A stretch of 64,000 nt of DNA, taken from positions 1,451,870 to 1,515,869 of the forward strand of contig VUYV01000036.1 in assembly GCA_008711295.1 (NCBI GenBank), in the 5' to 3' direction. Below the pieces are notes generated by a model. That model made no database searches and was not told the DNA's origin. It was given only the letters and a program-made list of their open reading frames with translations. Numbering within the stretch: the stretch's first letter is position 1; each line of letters opens with the position of its first letter. Source of the stretch: Anarhynchus alexandrinus. Taxonomy: Eukaryota > Chordata > Aves > Charadriiformes > Charadriidae. The translations under genes and the position numbers were made by a program. Shown one piece after another: positions 36,485 to 49,453 of the stretch.

Positions 36485-36836
36485 CCAGTGACCTTCCAGT
36501 ACCTAAAGGGGGCCTACAGGAGAGCTGGGGAAGGACTTTTTACTAGGGCATGTAGTGATAGGATGAGGGGGGATGGCTTCAAACTGGAAGAGGGCAGGTT
36601 TAGATTGAACATTAGGAAGAAGTTTTTCACTTTAAGGGTGGTAAGGCACTGGAACAGGTTGCCCAGAGAGGTTGTTGAGGCCCCATCCCTGGAGGTGTTC
36701 AAGGCCAGGCTGGACGTGGCCTTGGGCAGCCTGGTCTAGTGGGAGGTGTCCCTGCCTATGGCAGGGGGGTTGGAACTCGATGATCTTCAAGGTCCTTTCC
36801 AACCTAAACCATTCTATGATTCTATGATTCTATGAT
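36485..36836 (+). mobile_element. CR1 LINE, 3' end fragment (well preserved)
   Basis: A 5'-truncated CR1 of about 350 bp beginning within the C-terminal coding region and ending with the complete 3' block ('ctcgatgatcttcaaggtcc', 'tttccaacctaaacc') and three exact octamer units. It preserves its reading frame to the normal stop and the tail is nearly perfect, so it appears younger than the copies at 1 bp, 33 kb and 55.5 kb. Confidence 0.93.
36488..36739 (+). pseudogene. CR1 ORF2 C-terminal 83 codons
   Basis: The open stretch encodes the extreme C-terminus of the CR1 ORF2 protein, including '[15 protein letters not shown]', 'GRFRLNIRKKFF', '[12 protein letters not shown]' and '[17 protein letters not shown]', aligning with residues ~101-181 of the C-terminal frame at 26133-26678. 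All catalytic domains are absent because of 5' truncation. The first ATG is not a native start. Confidence 0.9.
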
Positions 36837-37200
36837 GTTCTGTACTTAACAGATACAACTTTCTGATCTGAAATTGCATGCTCAAAAGATGTGTTCTTTA
36901 GCAATGTTAATTCTGCATAGTTGGTACATAGTCCAGTACTGTAATATAATCTTTTTCAGAATGACAAATGAGGCTGTACAGTCTTTTTTTTCCCCCTGCA
37001 TAGTTTATTTCACTAAGCATAAATTTACTTACCGTTTACTGAATTTTAATTCATCATCACAAGTCATTCACAGCTATTTTGGAGTCTCTATGTTGATCAA
37101 TTTTTACACCACATTGTCTCATCAGGTGTATGAACTCTAATAACTTTAATATCTTCAAATAAAGTCATATATTTTTTGAAAATATTTTAGGGCCTGAGCA
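36837..37200. other. Unique AT-rich noncoding sequence
   Basis: Nothing recognisable. An 88-codon plus-strand open frame (36874-37140) has no motif and is attributed to chance. Confidence 0.4.
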
Positions 37201-37204
37201 TAAT

Positions 37205-38660
37205 ATGGAGGATAACCCAATGAAACCTTTTTTTTTTCTAGAGAAACATACCAGAATCAGGTTGCAGCCTCTGCCCACTTAATAAATAGCTCTTCATTGA
37301 GCATACAGTAAAATGTTCCATTCTTACACATTATTAGTTCCTTAAGACTGTTGCATAGATAAAGGGTTCTATCCTTCTTTTTCATAATTATTAGAGAATT
37401 AAACCATCGCATAGGGTGTTCAATTATATTGTTGATTTTCTTTTGTCCTGAGTTTATCCTCTTTTTCTAATTCATGATTTAATTTTTTTGTCTGACTACC
37501 GCAGAGATAATTCTAGGCAGAAGTATGATAACAATATTGGGTCCTGTCAACATTATTTCACATTCGCTTGACAGCTTTTCAATGCCCCTGGAGTCACCAG
37601 GGAATTGGTCTTCATGGGCTCCCATTTTTTTTGCGGTAAGCCATCCCTTAAGGAGGCCTTGTGTCTGATGTATGTTCAGTCCTCTAATAGACATCCTATC
37701 TCCTGAAGTAGCTATAAATTTCTTGTTTCCAAGATTAAGTTTTACCTTTAAATCTAGCTTAAACGTACCCGAAGTAGGAATGTTTTGCCTATTGTATAAT
37801 GTGAGGTTGACCTGAGTTCAGTTTGAGTTTTCTCCTTAGGTTAGTTACTGCAATTAAGACACATGAACGGCCAGTGTCCAGTTTCCAAAGGTAAGTATTC
37901 CTTTCGGGTTTCAGATGGTAAAATCCACAAAAGTTATAGCTATTCTGATCAGTTACCATCACTGATGACTGGGTTTTGTGAAGGATGTGTATATTTTGTT
38001 CCTTCAGAGCTGCCTACAATTCTGCTCTGCAGGCTTCTGCAAAATATTTTCATGAAATTGTGACACCTCTGTCTGAAGGTAGAGCCCATTGCTTCTCCAC
38101 TCTGAAATCCTCCACAATGGCACTCATCATTTCATGCTCTTTGCTCATTTTTCTGCTGAGATTTTACTTTACACCCAATATTTTATGTGGGTCTGAGTTA
38201 GCCCAGGTGCAGTATTCATTCCTTTCTTGGTTTGAGGACCCACTTCCTGGACCAGTTCTGTCCCATGTTCTTTTTTATTATAAATCTAACCCAGGACAAT
38301 GGCCTTTTTCTCATTGTAAGATTTCTGTGTTCCAGTTGCAATCTAGTCTTAAATAAGAGATTCTAAATGCTCTCCATGTGGGATACTTCATTCAAGAGTC
38401 TTAACTCTTCTAAAAAACAGTCTGGTTCCTCCTGTAGGAACCTCCACATTTTGTGAGCTCAGCTGGCAATGAGGTTTCCTCTTTCCCTCCTTCTGTAAAA
38501 GTGACCAGTCATCTTTCCCTCTCTCTTTTGCTTTTGGAATATCTAGGACAATTCCAACTCTGTCGCCACTGTTCTGAAGACTTTGAGTCTTCTGTTTATT
38601 TTTTTTTTTAAGAAGAGCCATGTCCTCACTGGCTCTTCTCCTTTGTGTTCTCATCCACCC
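37205..38660 (-). other. Minus-strand interrupted open stretches, possible decayed retroviral or unknown coding DNA
   Basis: On the minus strand several open stretches follow each other with relatively few stops: 38388-38654 (88 codons), about 38050-38150, about 37780-37980, 37479-37694 (71 codons) and about 37270-37440. One includes 'LDTG' near 37868-37880, a tetrapeptide that also occurs at the active site of retroviral proteases (D-T/S-G-A). The residue after it is Arg rather than the usual Ala, and no other protease, zinc-knuckle or polymerase motif was found. This could be old endogenous-retrovirus internal sequence, an unrelated pseudogene or chance in A-rich DNA. Confidence 0.2.
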
Positions 38661-39140
38661 TGTGAGCAGAAGATGTTTCCCATTCTTCTTTCACAAAGGG
38701 CTATGGCAAGCTGGCTGTTATGGCGCTTACTCATCTCTGTTAATCTTTGGATTCTCCAAGATCTGAATCATAGTTTCTTGGGTTCCTTAATGTGCCATCT
38801 TAGCTTTTTTTCCCTATAAAATTGTGTGGGTGAGAGAGGAGTTCATGGGATTACATGAGTTAAGTTGCAGTTTTCCTACTAGCACTGTGATTCTGTTATA
38901 AAATGCTGGTTTCTAGCGAAGTCAACACAGATAGTATATTCTATTCTTCCCTTTTTTTTTTTTTTGGCAACAGAGAAGGCAGTGATGGTATAAGATGACT
39001 GAAAGAAGTAAATAGTATTATTTAAAATAATGTATGCATATGTTTGTGTGCATGTTTGTTCTGCCATTTGTGTTGAACAGCTGCTAAGTAAAGTTGTGCA
39101 ACCACCCTTAGGCGCTTGACATCTTCCTCAACGTCACAAG

Positions 39141-39190
39141 GAAAAATATATAGTCCTCTCACATTGAAAAATATAGAGTCCTCTCAGAAG
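39141..39190. repeat. 25-bp tandem duplication
   Basis: Two adjacent copies with the core 'gaaaaatata' and 'agtcctctca' begin at 39141 and 39166, differing at a few positions. A degenerate third start ('gaaagaatata') follows. Confidence 0.8.
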
Positions 39191-42100
39191 AAAGAATATA
39201 ATAGGCAGGATGCTCATGAAATTACTGAGCAGTTTATCTTAGTCTGAGAGAAAATGAAAATATATTGAAGGTACTGCAAATATGACCCCTTGTAGAAAAG
39301 CTGAATGAAGTATTATTAACATATTTTGTGTGAGAGTGGAAAGGACGCAGATACTGACCATAAATGGAAGGACAAAAAATACCAGGATATATTTAAAATA
39401 AATATTTTTTTTGAGATAAGGTCCTATAAGTCATAACTCCCCCAAAAATGTAAAGGATCCATCTTAAAACTCTTGCAGGAATTGCTGTTAAAAGCAAACA
39501 ATTTTATAATTCCAGTGTGGGATGATGAAATGACTGTTTATGGACTGTGGTATCGTAGATCAGAAGAAGTAAACACGACTTTAATTAAAGATGATTCTTT
39601 TGCGTCTATAGGTGACCATTAAAAGTGCAGAGAATGACAGAAATTTTCCCAAGAAAATTCCAGCGGAGTTTGCTAAATAGCCAAGTTCAGCTGACACATT
39701 TAAAAGGACTTTTAATTGATTTTGAAGTGCTCTGGAATTATGGATTTTATAGTCTGATGCCCACAGACAGGTGTTTTTCAGACTGTTTTCAGGATCTGAA
39801 CAGGTGTTTTCATACTCTCTAGAACTCCCACAGCATTTCCAGGTCTGACTCAAGTGTGGGTCTGAGATTTACTTCCTAGTCAAGAGAAGACAAATCTGAG
39901 AGCTTGTGAAAAACAGCTGCAGAAGAATGGCATCAAGATAGCTCAGGGGAAGATAAATATTAGGAATGTTTTCATGTTTCTGTTTCTTTGTGCTCTTTTT
40001 TTTTTTTTAACAACAAAAAATGCTTTCAGGAACAGTCTTGGCATGTCACTGAATGTCTTTTAAACAAAAGACAAAACCAGGTTTTGTTCAAACTCGCTGT
40101 TTCATTTGCCTATTAAAGCTATCCTTTAGGAGCGGCTGGAGTGGAAGCAAACAGTTCTGGCATCTTTTCATCCAGTTTCTCCTGCTCTCTCCACCAGACA
40201 GCTGCCTCACATTATGAGCTGAGGAAGAAAAAGCAGTGTTTAGCCACTCACTGTTTAATGAAGGTCTGAGGCTCATTGTTTTCTCTGCTGGAGGCTACCT
40301 CATAGAAGGGTCATGGTATTTAATTTGGAAAATACACCTACGGGGTGTAGGTAACTGGTAACTAGGTCTGGATTGATCCCCTGCTGAGAACACAGTGAGC
40401 TGCATTACAAAATAAAGCATGGGACTTTTCCTTGATTTCCGGTCAAGAAAAGTTTACCAGTACCGTGGCTTAGAAGTACTTCATTTGTCTCCAGATGAAC
40501 ATATTGGAGATGCTGCACGGTAGATTAAGTTGAAGAGTTTGCAGCCCTTTCTGGCAAAAGGATGGCTTGGGAGATACTATTTTTTCGAGGAAAGAAATAT
40601 AATTCATGCCAGTTCTCTATAAACCCAGATGTCAGTTAATTAGCGGTCCCACAAGGCAAGTTGCCACAGAGATCAGGTGATTTAGTCATTCTCAGAGAAA
40701 GGCTTTGTCACACATAAGTGTGAAATCCTAAGTGTGGAGGTGGAAATGCAAACATAGCGTGACAGTCTAGAGGTAAAAAGAGGGAAAAAAAATATTCCTG
40801 GAGCACAACCTACTTGTCTGGTATTCAGAGGGAAAATAGATGCTGATGAACTCTTTTAACATCCAGAGAAATGCAGGTATAGCATAAACATGTCCATTTG
40901 ATTTCTTCCATGGTGGGAAAATACAGTTTAAGAAGCAGAAGGAACTGCCTCCTGGAGTACTGATTTTATTATTGTTTCCCTGGGATTCAAAACAGACTGT
41001 CCAACATGTGTGCCCCCACAGCTCTTCGCAAAAGCGTTTAGATCTCATAGGTAAGAGAAAGGAGTGAAGAAGAAAAAGAAAGGAAGCAAAAGAGAACTTC
41101 AAGCAACTCCTTGCCTGACAGGCCTATTATTTTGAGTTATAGATGGAAACAAACCCAAAATGTAATTTCTCTGTCTCCTTATGAAGGGAAATAATTTTTT
41201 GAATTTTGAAGTTTTGACAGCCGGCAACAGTGAAGATGGCATGTCAGAGGAATGATTTCCTCAGCTCAGGCTCCCTTGTCAAAGGCAGGATTTTATTTTT
41301 ACTTATTTTCAATTTTTATTCAATTGCAGCTGAATTTCTTTTCCTTAACTCTTTTTTCCCTTCTGACTCCTTTTCTTCTCCGTTTCTCCTGAGGTTCTTA
41401 CATTTTTGCCTAGCACCAAAGCTGAATTTCTTCGGCTGTGATGGAATGGTACAACTCTCAATTCTGGCAGCATCATCTGCCTTGGTGTTTGTTTGCAGAA
41501 GTATGTGAGTAGGTGATGGAGTTTCCAAGAGCAGAGCTTCCTTGCTTCTTTGTTCTTTTGAGTCCGTTGGAAGCTGTTTTTTGGTAGAAGCAGCAGAATT
41601 TGAGTGAATCTGGCAAGCACTGTTGCCCTCCCAGCAGAAGGATTGCAATTAATTCATTTTCCAAGCCTGAAAGTGACTCTGGGAGAGAAGAAATGGCAGA
41701 AGCTGGGAAATGCGGCACCACTAAAATACATGGCACTGCAGGAAGCCATAACTTTATTAAACTTTAACTCACCAGAAAAAAAAAAGCCAATATTACTCAG
41801 CAGAGCCCTGAGGAGCAGTGGTCAGGATTTCCATGTCAGGGCAAGAACTGTGCCCTGCTCTTCTCTGGGGATGAAAGGTTCAACCCGCTCACCCAGTCCA
41901 TGTGGTAGGTAGAAGAGATCAGGGGAAACACTGACCACACGTAAATGTAGGCATGCCCGGACACATAAGGACATAGAAGAGACTGGACCACAAGGAGGCT
42001 TTTGAATTTTCCTTCCCAAACCATTCCACCCTTGGAGTTTCCTACTGGAGCTGGCAGCAGGCAGTAAAAGGGTGGTCTAATCCTGCCATGCAGCTGGACA

Positions 42101-42541
42101 CAGCTGTCCCTAATGCTTAAAGAAATGCCAATGAAGTATAAAACCTTAAATGGGGCAAAAAGGCACTTTCACCTCCAGACTTCTCCAGCATACATAACTC
42201 TCCATGCCAAAGTACAGCTTTCCATGTCAGTTTTTATACCTTCACTGTATAATCCTGAGTGTTTCTCTCCAGGAGTGGGTTGACAAGTGCAGGCTATATA
42301 AAAACTATTTGGGTACAACTCTGATTGGACCAACATAATATTGGAGAGCAGCACAGAAGTTTTGCTGATTATAACTGTCTTACTATAATGCTTTTTGCCC
42401 TGCCTACATCGTTCACACAGGCAAAAAATTATGACCGTGGAGAATGGGAACTATCACATAAAGGGGTAGGAAGGCAGATTAAAAAAAAAAGTCATATAGA
42501 AATAATTACACTTAAACCAACTTCTTAAGCTTTGCAATAAT

Positions 42542-42562
42542 AAAAAAAAAAAAAAAGAAAAN
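42542..42562. repeat. A homopolymer run with ambiguous base
   Basis: Fifteen A residues are followed by 'gaaaa' and an N at 42562, the only ambiguous base seen. The assembly is probably uncertain in this low-complexity stretch. Confidence 0.9.
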
Positions 42563-44097
42563 GAAGAAGAAATCCTCTTCTCTGGAGCCAGTGGGAGAGC
42601 AACAACTTGACAGGCATAATGTAGCTTTATAAAAAGAAATTGAAATATATTCTTAAATAGGAGGGGCTGTGACACAGACCCACTTTGATGCCTTCAAAAA
42701 TCAGGAGCTTGCTTTTCTCATGTCTAGCACTGCATTTGTATTTGCAAGAGTAGGTTTGCCTGGTTTATGGTTCAGCTGTGTCAGATAAAGATTCCTCAAT
42801 TTGTATTCAGTGAACCTCAGTGGATCCAGGCAGTATTGGGAAGCAGCCTGTGGAACGACTGCAAAAAAAATCCAACACAGAGATTTCTACCAATGTAAGA
42901 GAAACACCAAATGGCATGAAAAAATAACCAAAATTTAGCTTAATTTGTATCTTGAATGGACATCAACCAAAGGCACTGCTAAAATTTCCTGTTGTTTGTT
43001 TTTTTTTTTCTCCCCCCAAAGGTGTGGTGTTTTTTGAATAAAATTGTTGTGAAACATTGCTTAGAATACAATTCTCACTGCGCAAAAGGACATAAACATT
43101 CAGCACTCGGACTGAGAAGCTGGAATGCTGTAATTCTGAAGCTCAATTTTAAATAATGAACAGTGGCAGTAAAAACAAAGTAAAAAGAAAAAACTGCTGG
43201 AAACCTCACGGCGAAAGAAAGCCTTGTATGATTCCAGCATCTGAGACTGGGCATAGCTGGATAAAAAGCTGGCTGGTTTGTTAATCTGCAAGTGGAAAAG
43301 GATGTGTTTTAATTGTGCCTTTAAAAGGCTGCAAGCATCCTTTAATGAAAGTAACTACAGCAAGGATTAGTAGAATTCAATTAGCCCCAACAGGTGTATG
43401 TTAGAGATCTTTAAACTGCAGAACCCAACAGAACACAACGTGGTCCTTCAGAGCAACTAGCAAATTACCTGCTAATGAATGCTGTCAGGAAAGCTCAGCG
43501 GGCAGGAATGGCCTGGAAGTGCCAGCATTGCCAAGCCTCTGTCAGCGGGAAAATAAGGACAGGTGTAAATATTACGATTGATGGAGGTTAACGAGGGAGC
43601 CAGGGGCACTGGACCAGGTTGCCTTTTTCCCCGGTAACCCCAGGGAATTCAGTGCAATTCCTGGATAATATTCACTGGCAGCCTCGAGGAGAGAATCTGA
43701 GCTGGACCCGAATGCTGCTGTTCCCTGAAAAAAGCTTTGGGGATGGCAGTGCTGAAGTCCCATTTCGTTTTCCCCTAGGAGAGAATCACACCTACAATAT
43801 TGATATTTATGAATGAAGTAAGAGCTGGGTTCTGCATTTGGAAACAATTTCTTCTTGGGGGGAGGGGGGAAATTAGAATGGAATGTTGCTATCTTATGAA
43901 AACTCAGAGTCTGCAACTTCTAATGTTTTTTCATGTAGAGGAAAGAAGAATGACGGGAAGCCAACAACGTAGCAGATCAGAGAGGTTCTGGAAATTGTGT
44001 GATATCATGTTTCTAATTCTTATTATTTTCATACTTTTTTTTTTTTTTACGGTATCTGTTGTTCTAAAATGTCAGATTGCACCAAGATAAAGATCTC

Positions 44098-44153
44098 AGT
44101 TTGTTTGGTTTTGGTTGTTTGTGGTTTGTTTTGGTTTTGTTTTTTTTTTTTTA
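44098..44153. repeat. G/T-rich low-complexity tract
   Basis: A series of gttt, ggttttg and ttgtttg words ends in a T run of about 14 bases. Confidence 0.7.
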
Positions 44154-44381
44154 ACCACCAGTTTTTCAGTTTGCGAGACAAAATCTTGGATATATCCATC
44201 CAAATGGTTCTCACACCAAAAGACAGCTACAAAGACCCTAAAAAGTGTTTTAAAAAAATGTCATGATCTTTAAGCTACTCTCAGGACTCGTTAATAGGCC
44301 TAAATAATTTCAATTTCTAGCACCTGGCCACTATGAATATGCCTACCTAGAGGTAAAAGGACGTGATTTTAAGAGACAAAG

Positions 44382-44417
44382 TTAAATATGTCAAATGTGT
44401 TAAATATGTAAAATGTG
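44382..44417. repeat. 18-bp tandem duplication
   Basis: Two copies of 'taaatatgtcaaatgtgt' type sequence start 18 bases apart (second copy with one substitution). Confidence 0.8.
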
Positions 44418-44777
44418 TTCATGTCCCGTATCTTCTGATTCTCACATAACATTCATCTTAAAGACAACATTATGGCAGATCAGAAGTTTTGAGCCATATC
44501 TGGTGACAAAAGACTTATCAAAATACTTTGACTCCTTTCTGCAGACATTTTGCGTTTCTCAGTAGCAAGCACTTATTCAGTGAAACAGAAATTGTTGAGG
44601 TATCAAAACTGCAGACCGCTCAAAATATTGTTTAAGTGAATAACGGAAGTGTTCACACTGTCATTTTCCACTGTATTCTGCAGTCCATGGAGAAATCTGG
44701 GAAATAATATGAAAGCCTTTTTGAGAGGATATCAACCCCTCTGTAGAGAAAGGAAATGAGTGTAAGATTCAGAGTTC

Positions 44778-44845
44778 TGGATATTGAAATGACCCAGGTC
44801 ATTGTATGAAGATGCTCTTTAACCACTAAACTGTGCTGTAAAACA
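44778..44845 (-). mobile_element. MIR-like tRNA-derived SINE head, minus strand
   Basis: Read on the minus strand, 'agtttagtggttaaagagca' (44813-44832) matches the A-box region of MIR-class SINEs, and 'gacctgggtcatttcaata' follows at the spacing expected for the decayed B-box segment. Only the tRNA-derived part is recognisable. It resembles the copy at 17.9 kb, in the opposite orientation. Confidence 0.55.
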
Positions 44846-47800
44846 CTGAAAATGCTATTTCTAAAATGGCTTTTTTAGCTCATTGATAGCAGCAGCAGAA
44901 GGCAATAGATTTCAGTGAGGACAAGGAGGGGAGTGCTGCTGAGTGGTTTTAAAAATCCAGCCTCCACTCTTGTTTGAAGTAAATAAGTGTTGATTAATCT
45001 TAAACTTAACAGATTGATGAGCTGCAGGCAGTTTTATTAAAGACCAGGTGACTCGTTTCATTTCTGTGTAGAAAAGCCAAAGTGAAGTGAAAATTTTTCA
45101 AGTGAAACTGATGCCAAGTATGTCATACTTGTTTGCTGCGTGATTAAGAGTACACAGAGCAATGGTTTCAACTCAAAAGAGGAAAAAGGATAAAAGGGTG
45201 ACAAATGAGTTGTAATGCAGAGATTAAAGATTCATACAGCTTTTTCATCCTGATGGTGTTGAGCCACACTTAGAGTGTTTGAGAAAGACGAGTGAAGTGA
45301 TTTTATGTTCTGGATAATGGACTGATTAAATAATGTTGTAAAGACCATTGAAGAATGCAAAGAGATTTTACGGCATAATGGAAAGAAAAAGGCATTCCTT
45401 CTGAAATAGCAATGAGCCTGGTCTTTGCAAATCTTTACAAACTCCACTAAGCAGCAGGGAAAACTTTGCAAAGAAGATATGAAGCCATACGGGTCAAACT
45501 AGAAAGGCAACATAAGCAATAGGAAAAATGGGAGTATGCTTGGGAGCAAAGACAGTTAATATGTCTCCATCTGCAGAAGCACTAAATGAGTTTAAGAATG
45601 TGAAATTAATGTTCTGAAGACAAGGGAAAAAAACAAAACGAAAGTCCTTTGGCCCTTCTAACTTGAACGTTAAGACTTCTGTGCTGCAAACAAAATCTTC
45701 TTTGCCAAACTTACTGATGACTACTGCGGAATGAAAACTAGATTTTCTCTCTGATAGAAAATGCTGGTATTTCTGCAGGGAAGAAAAAGAAGATGGGGAA
45801 ATGGTGAAACTTTCTGTTTGATATTTTCTATCAAAACAACACACTTAAGACATTCACAAAACAGAACAGTTAGCGCTGTCCTTTTGAGCTTAATATTCTT
45901 CCTGCCGTCTTCCTAGGGTTTCTTTGAAAATGCTTCTTGCCTAGTAATTTCATCATTAATTTGCTTCTTTGTTGCTGCCTTGTCTCTAGAAAGGTGTAAT
46001 TCAGGTGGCCATTAGAGACTATCTTTGCTGGTGCATCTGCAGCCACGTGACTGGCAGGACATGTGGTACTGCCAGATCAGAGGTGTTTTCTGAGCCGGGG
46101 GCCAGAGGGAATGCCAAAGTGCCCTGAGGAAACGCGGCATCAAAAGCAAATGCAGATTCACAGTCAAGCAGTTTAAAATTTATTATTTCATTTTATTTAC
46201 TCTAGTGAAGATATCAGAAAGTTTGAGCAGCACCAATGGTAAAAAGAGTCGTGACAGAAAATTCCTGACCAACAATACTATCAAGACACTGTATCACCGA
46301 GACATTTGAGGACACCAGATTGTTTTCCAGCATTTGTGATTTCAATTTTTGTTACAGGGTTGTAACAGCTAGGTCAGCTTCATTTTCAGGTCCTGAATGG
46401 TGTACTGTGCTACTTTTCCAATCTCAGTACAGAAATGTTCATTGGTTTAAATGGAGGTTTAGATCTGCTGCATTGAAGCTTTGCAGTGAAAATGTAGAGG
46501 TCTTACTTCCACTAAATTTTCTGGATTTCTTCCAAAGTACAAATTTCCCTAATTTAAGCTAGTGGTGCCCCAGTAGATGCATCATAAAAGCTCAGCTGTG
46601 TTACTCCACTATAGCTAGATTTACTCTAGCAATTACATTGGCCCAATTCCTTTTTTTATTAAACTCAAATGGAAAGGAAATAATTAGATCTGATAGCTAT
46701 CATATAAGAGAGTATGCTGAGGGTGAAATAATTATACTGTGATTGTGGTAAATTATGTTTTTCATTAAAATTGTAAGAAGTCTGTTAAATGATTAGGGTC
46801 TTTGAAGTCCATTCAGCTTTTTGATTCTGCAGACGGACCAGAGGGATTTACAATCTGTGAATGTATGTTTGGATACTGCAGTGTCTCATGTTACCAATAC
46901 CAAATTGTTACTCAGCTTGTTTGATTTTACCAAGTATTGTTCATTATTGATAGTGCTACAAAATGCGTAAGATACTTTTCCAAAAATGAAATGGAGCTGT
47001 TGTGAGGCGCTCCACAATCTAAAAACTATCTGTATATTTACAAACAGTCTGAATAGCTCATTTACTCAGGGAGCATTTTTTTTAAAATAAAGTTAACCCC
47101 TTTATTTCATCTATCTTGCTTTCAGAACTATCTCCTGCAGAAGCGCTACTGCAAAGAGGTGTTTTCTAGGAAAATATGTCTGTCTGCTTTGAGTGGGGAT
47201 GATGCTACACCTTCTGTGGCTCTGCAAGTGAGCTGTGACTGTGGCAGAGCCATATCAGTCACTGTAGAAGATGCCTGAATATCCTGACTTGTTTTTGTCT
47301 CCTTTGGTTCCCAAACCCACTGAATTCACAGCATGTTCAGCTAACGGGCAAATAGACCAGGTTCTGTGTTTTTAACAAATCGTGAATCTCCTAAAGGACA
47401 TTAAACCACAGACCTCCAGACAACTGGAAGTACTTGTCTATATCAGGGGAACATGTAGAAAGAAAAAAACCTGCAACACTCCCCAGGGACTTACATGAAT
47501 CAGGTAATTTTTGTGTAAACAATCAAAATCTTTCCTGATGGCAGAAAGGGATACAGGGAAAATGCTGAGTATGTAAGAGCAAGTTCTCCACAGCTGCAAA
47601 ACAACCTGGGAGCAGACTCTGACTGTAAGCCCTCCTGGTCCAGTCTGCTGTGGAGAGCTGCAAAGCCATGGCAGTGCACAGACCATCATGTGAAAAGAAA
47701 GATCAAAATGCTTTAGACAAGCATTAGCCTTGGAAAAGAAGTATAGATTATCTCTGTCTCAAGGAGGACCTTCCAAACAAACTGAGAACAGACGTGTCTT

Positions 47801-49450
47801 AAGGGTAAGCTGAAAGCAGCCAAAAATTACTGCAGCTGCATGGCATGGTCATCCATGTAGACACTGACATCAGATCATCCTGGGGAGCTATAAGAAGAGC
47901 TATTGCATGCACAGGTGCTGCTTGGGGGGAATCAAGCTAAATTTATTTAAATGTTAGGTGCAGGTTAAACAAATGAAGAGATTTTTTATTATTCAAAGCT
48001 CATGGACAAGTTAAGGGGCTGCATTTCTGTCTGAGATCCTGTGATGTGTACTGCTTCACTGGAAACAGCCAGTCATGTGCCTTCTCCAGTTAGCTAGAAA
48101 AAAAACAAATAACTAATGGGATGCTGAACAGGGGGTTCTCTAATGGCACATCTCTAGAGATTCCTTATTTGGCCTTTGAGCTACAGGCCCCATACCTTCT
48201 TCTGTATTCTTCCAGCAATAAAGCTGCTTTATGCATCATGAACCAAACCACTACCTGAGGAATGGTAAAACGTCCAGAACTGCCTTTTAGAGACTATGTC
48301 TCTAAAACCACAATTTCAACATTAATTTGGCTTTTCTAAGGTGAAAAAATGCATGGTATTGCAATCTTGTAAAAGCACCAGTCTTTGGGTCATAGGGAGG
48401 CTAGTTTTTCACCAAACTTTTTCAGAAAGTCAATTTCTTTGTGTGCAACCTCCTAAAAGCTGAATAAAGATGCTTTGCAGAAAGCCAAGCAGCATAATAC
48501 CCTGTCAGATACAGGGTACCAAATTAGGCAGACTATTGTTCTGGTCAGGAATGGTCATTCTGGGGGTCTGAGAATCAGAACTGATCTAGGCACAAAGATT
48601 AATAAACACTGTAAATAACAGAAGAGGTTAGGGACCAGAGAGCACGGAAAACCCAAAGTAGGGAATTTAGGTAAAATTTCACCTTCTTTTTGCTTAAAAA
48701 AGGACTGCTGGGAAAAGAATACTGCGATGGTTAATGAGGTCCTGGATATTGGAGGAGACAACTGAAATGATTGGATGCAAAGGTAATAAAGATCACATCT
48801 CACATGTATGCAGCATTACTGACTGAACTCATGAACCAGAACTTATGAGAAGAAGTTTAGTCAAGGATGACGGGGGGGGAATGGAGGAATTTGGAGGTTA
48901 ACAGAGAAAATGAGCAGAAGTGGGTGATGGCAAAGACAATCCTCCACCCAGCAAGAGGACTGGAAAGACTGATCCCTGACTGGATGAAGAGATGGACCAT
49001 GAAGAGATATGACTTTGAGAGCAGAATGGAGAGGAAGAGACTGGCTTACAGCAGGAAAATGGAGTTGAAGAATAAAGAGTTTTCAGTGGAGAAGGAAGAG
49101 GAAAAGTAGAAAGAAACAAAACAAAAAAAAATTTCAGAGCAATGGTTATCAGTTTCATGATGACATGATGAAAGGGGTAAGTAACAAGGCCCAAGAACAA
49201 AAAAAGTAATGTATTGCAAAAGACAACAGAAGTAGTATGATTTGCCAGTAGATGGGCAACCAGAAGAGAGGGACTGAAGGGTTATATCAACAGTGAAAAC
49301 TATAGCAAAATCTGCATGGGACAAATCGTACTCTCATATTGCCACTGGAATGGCACAGGAATGACACGATCAGCCTGAATAAAGTTTTTGAAGAAAAGCA
49401 GATCTAGATCTTCAGTTAAAATTATCAAAACTGGAGAGAAAAAGGATCAA
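44846..49450. other. Unique AT-rich noncoding sequence
   Basis: No exon or transposon is recognised. A 116-codon minus-strand frame (45494-45844) and an 80-codon plus-strand frame (48867-49109, purine-rich and Lys/Glu-rich at its end) are the longest. Neither shows a known motif. Confidence 0.45.
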
Positions 49451-49453
49451 ACC

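Larger units (their letters stand above)
38661..44775. other. Unique AT-rich noncoding sequence
   Basis: No transposon or exon is recognised. Local features are T runs (38951-38964, 39998-40011, about 43001-43010, 44034-44049), a 25-bp tandem duplication (39141-39190), an A run with one ambiguous base (42542-42562), a G/T-rich run (44098-44153) and an 18-bp tandem duplication (44382-44417). The interval 43270-43600 is less AT-rich, lacks low-complexity sequence and is discussed under findings. Confidence 0.45.

Noticed and set aside
37840..37890. Possible 51-bp plus-strand exon (pyrimidine-rich AG before, 'aaag/gtaagtatt' after)
   Set aside because: Splice-site-like words are frequent by chance and the encoded 17 codons match nothing known; no neighbouring exon found.
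48867..49109. 80-codon Lys/Glu-rich frame followed by an A-rich stretch, like a processed pseudogene
   Set aside because: Purine-rich composition alone explains the charged residues. No parent gene recognised and the A tract is impure.
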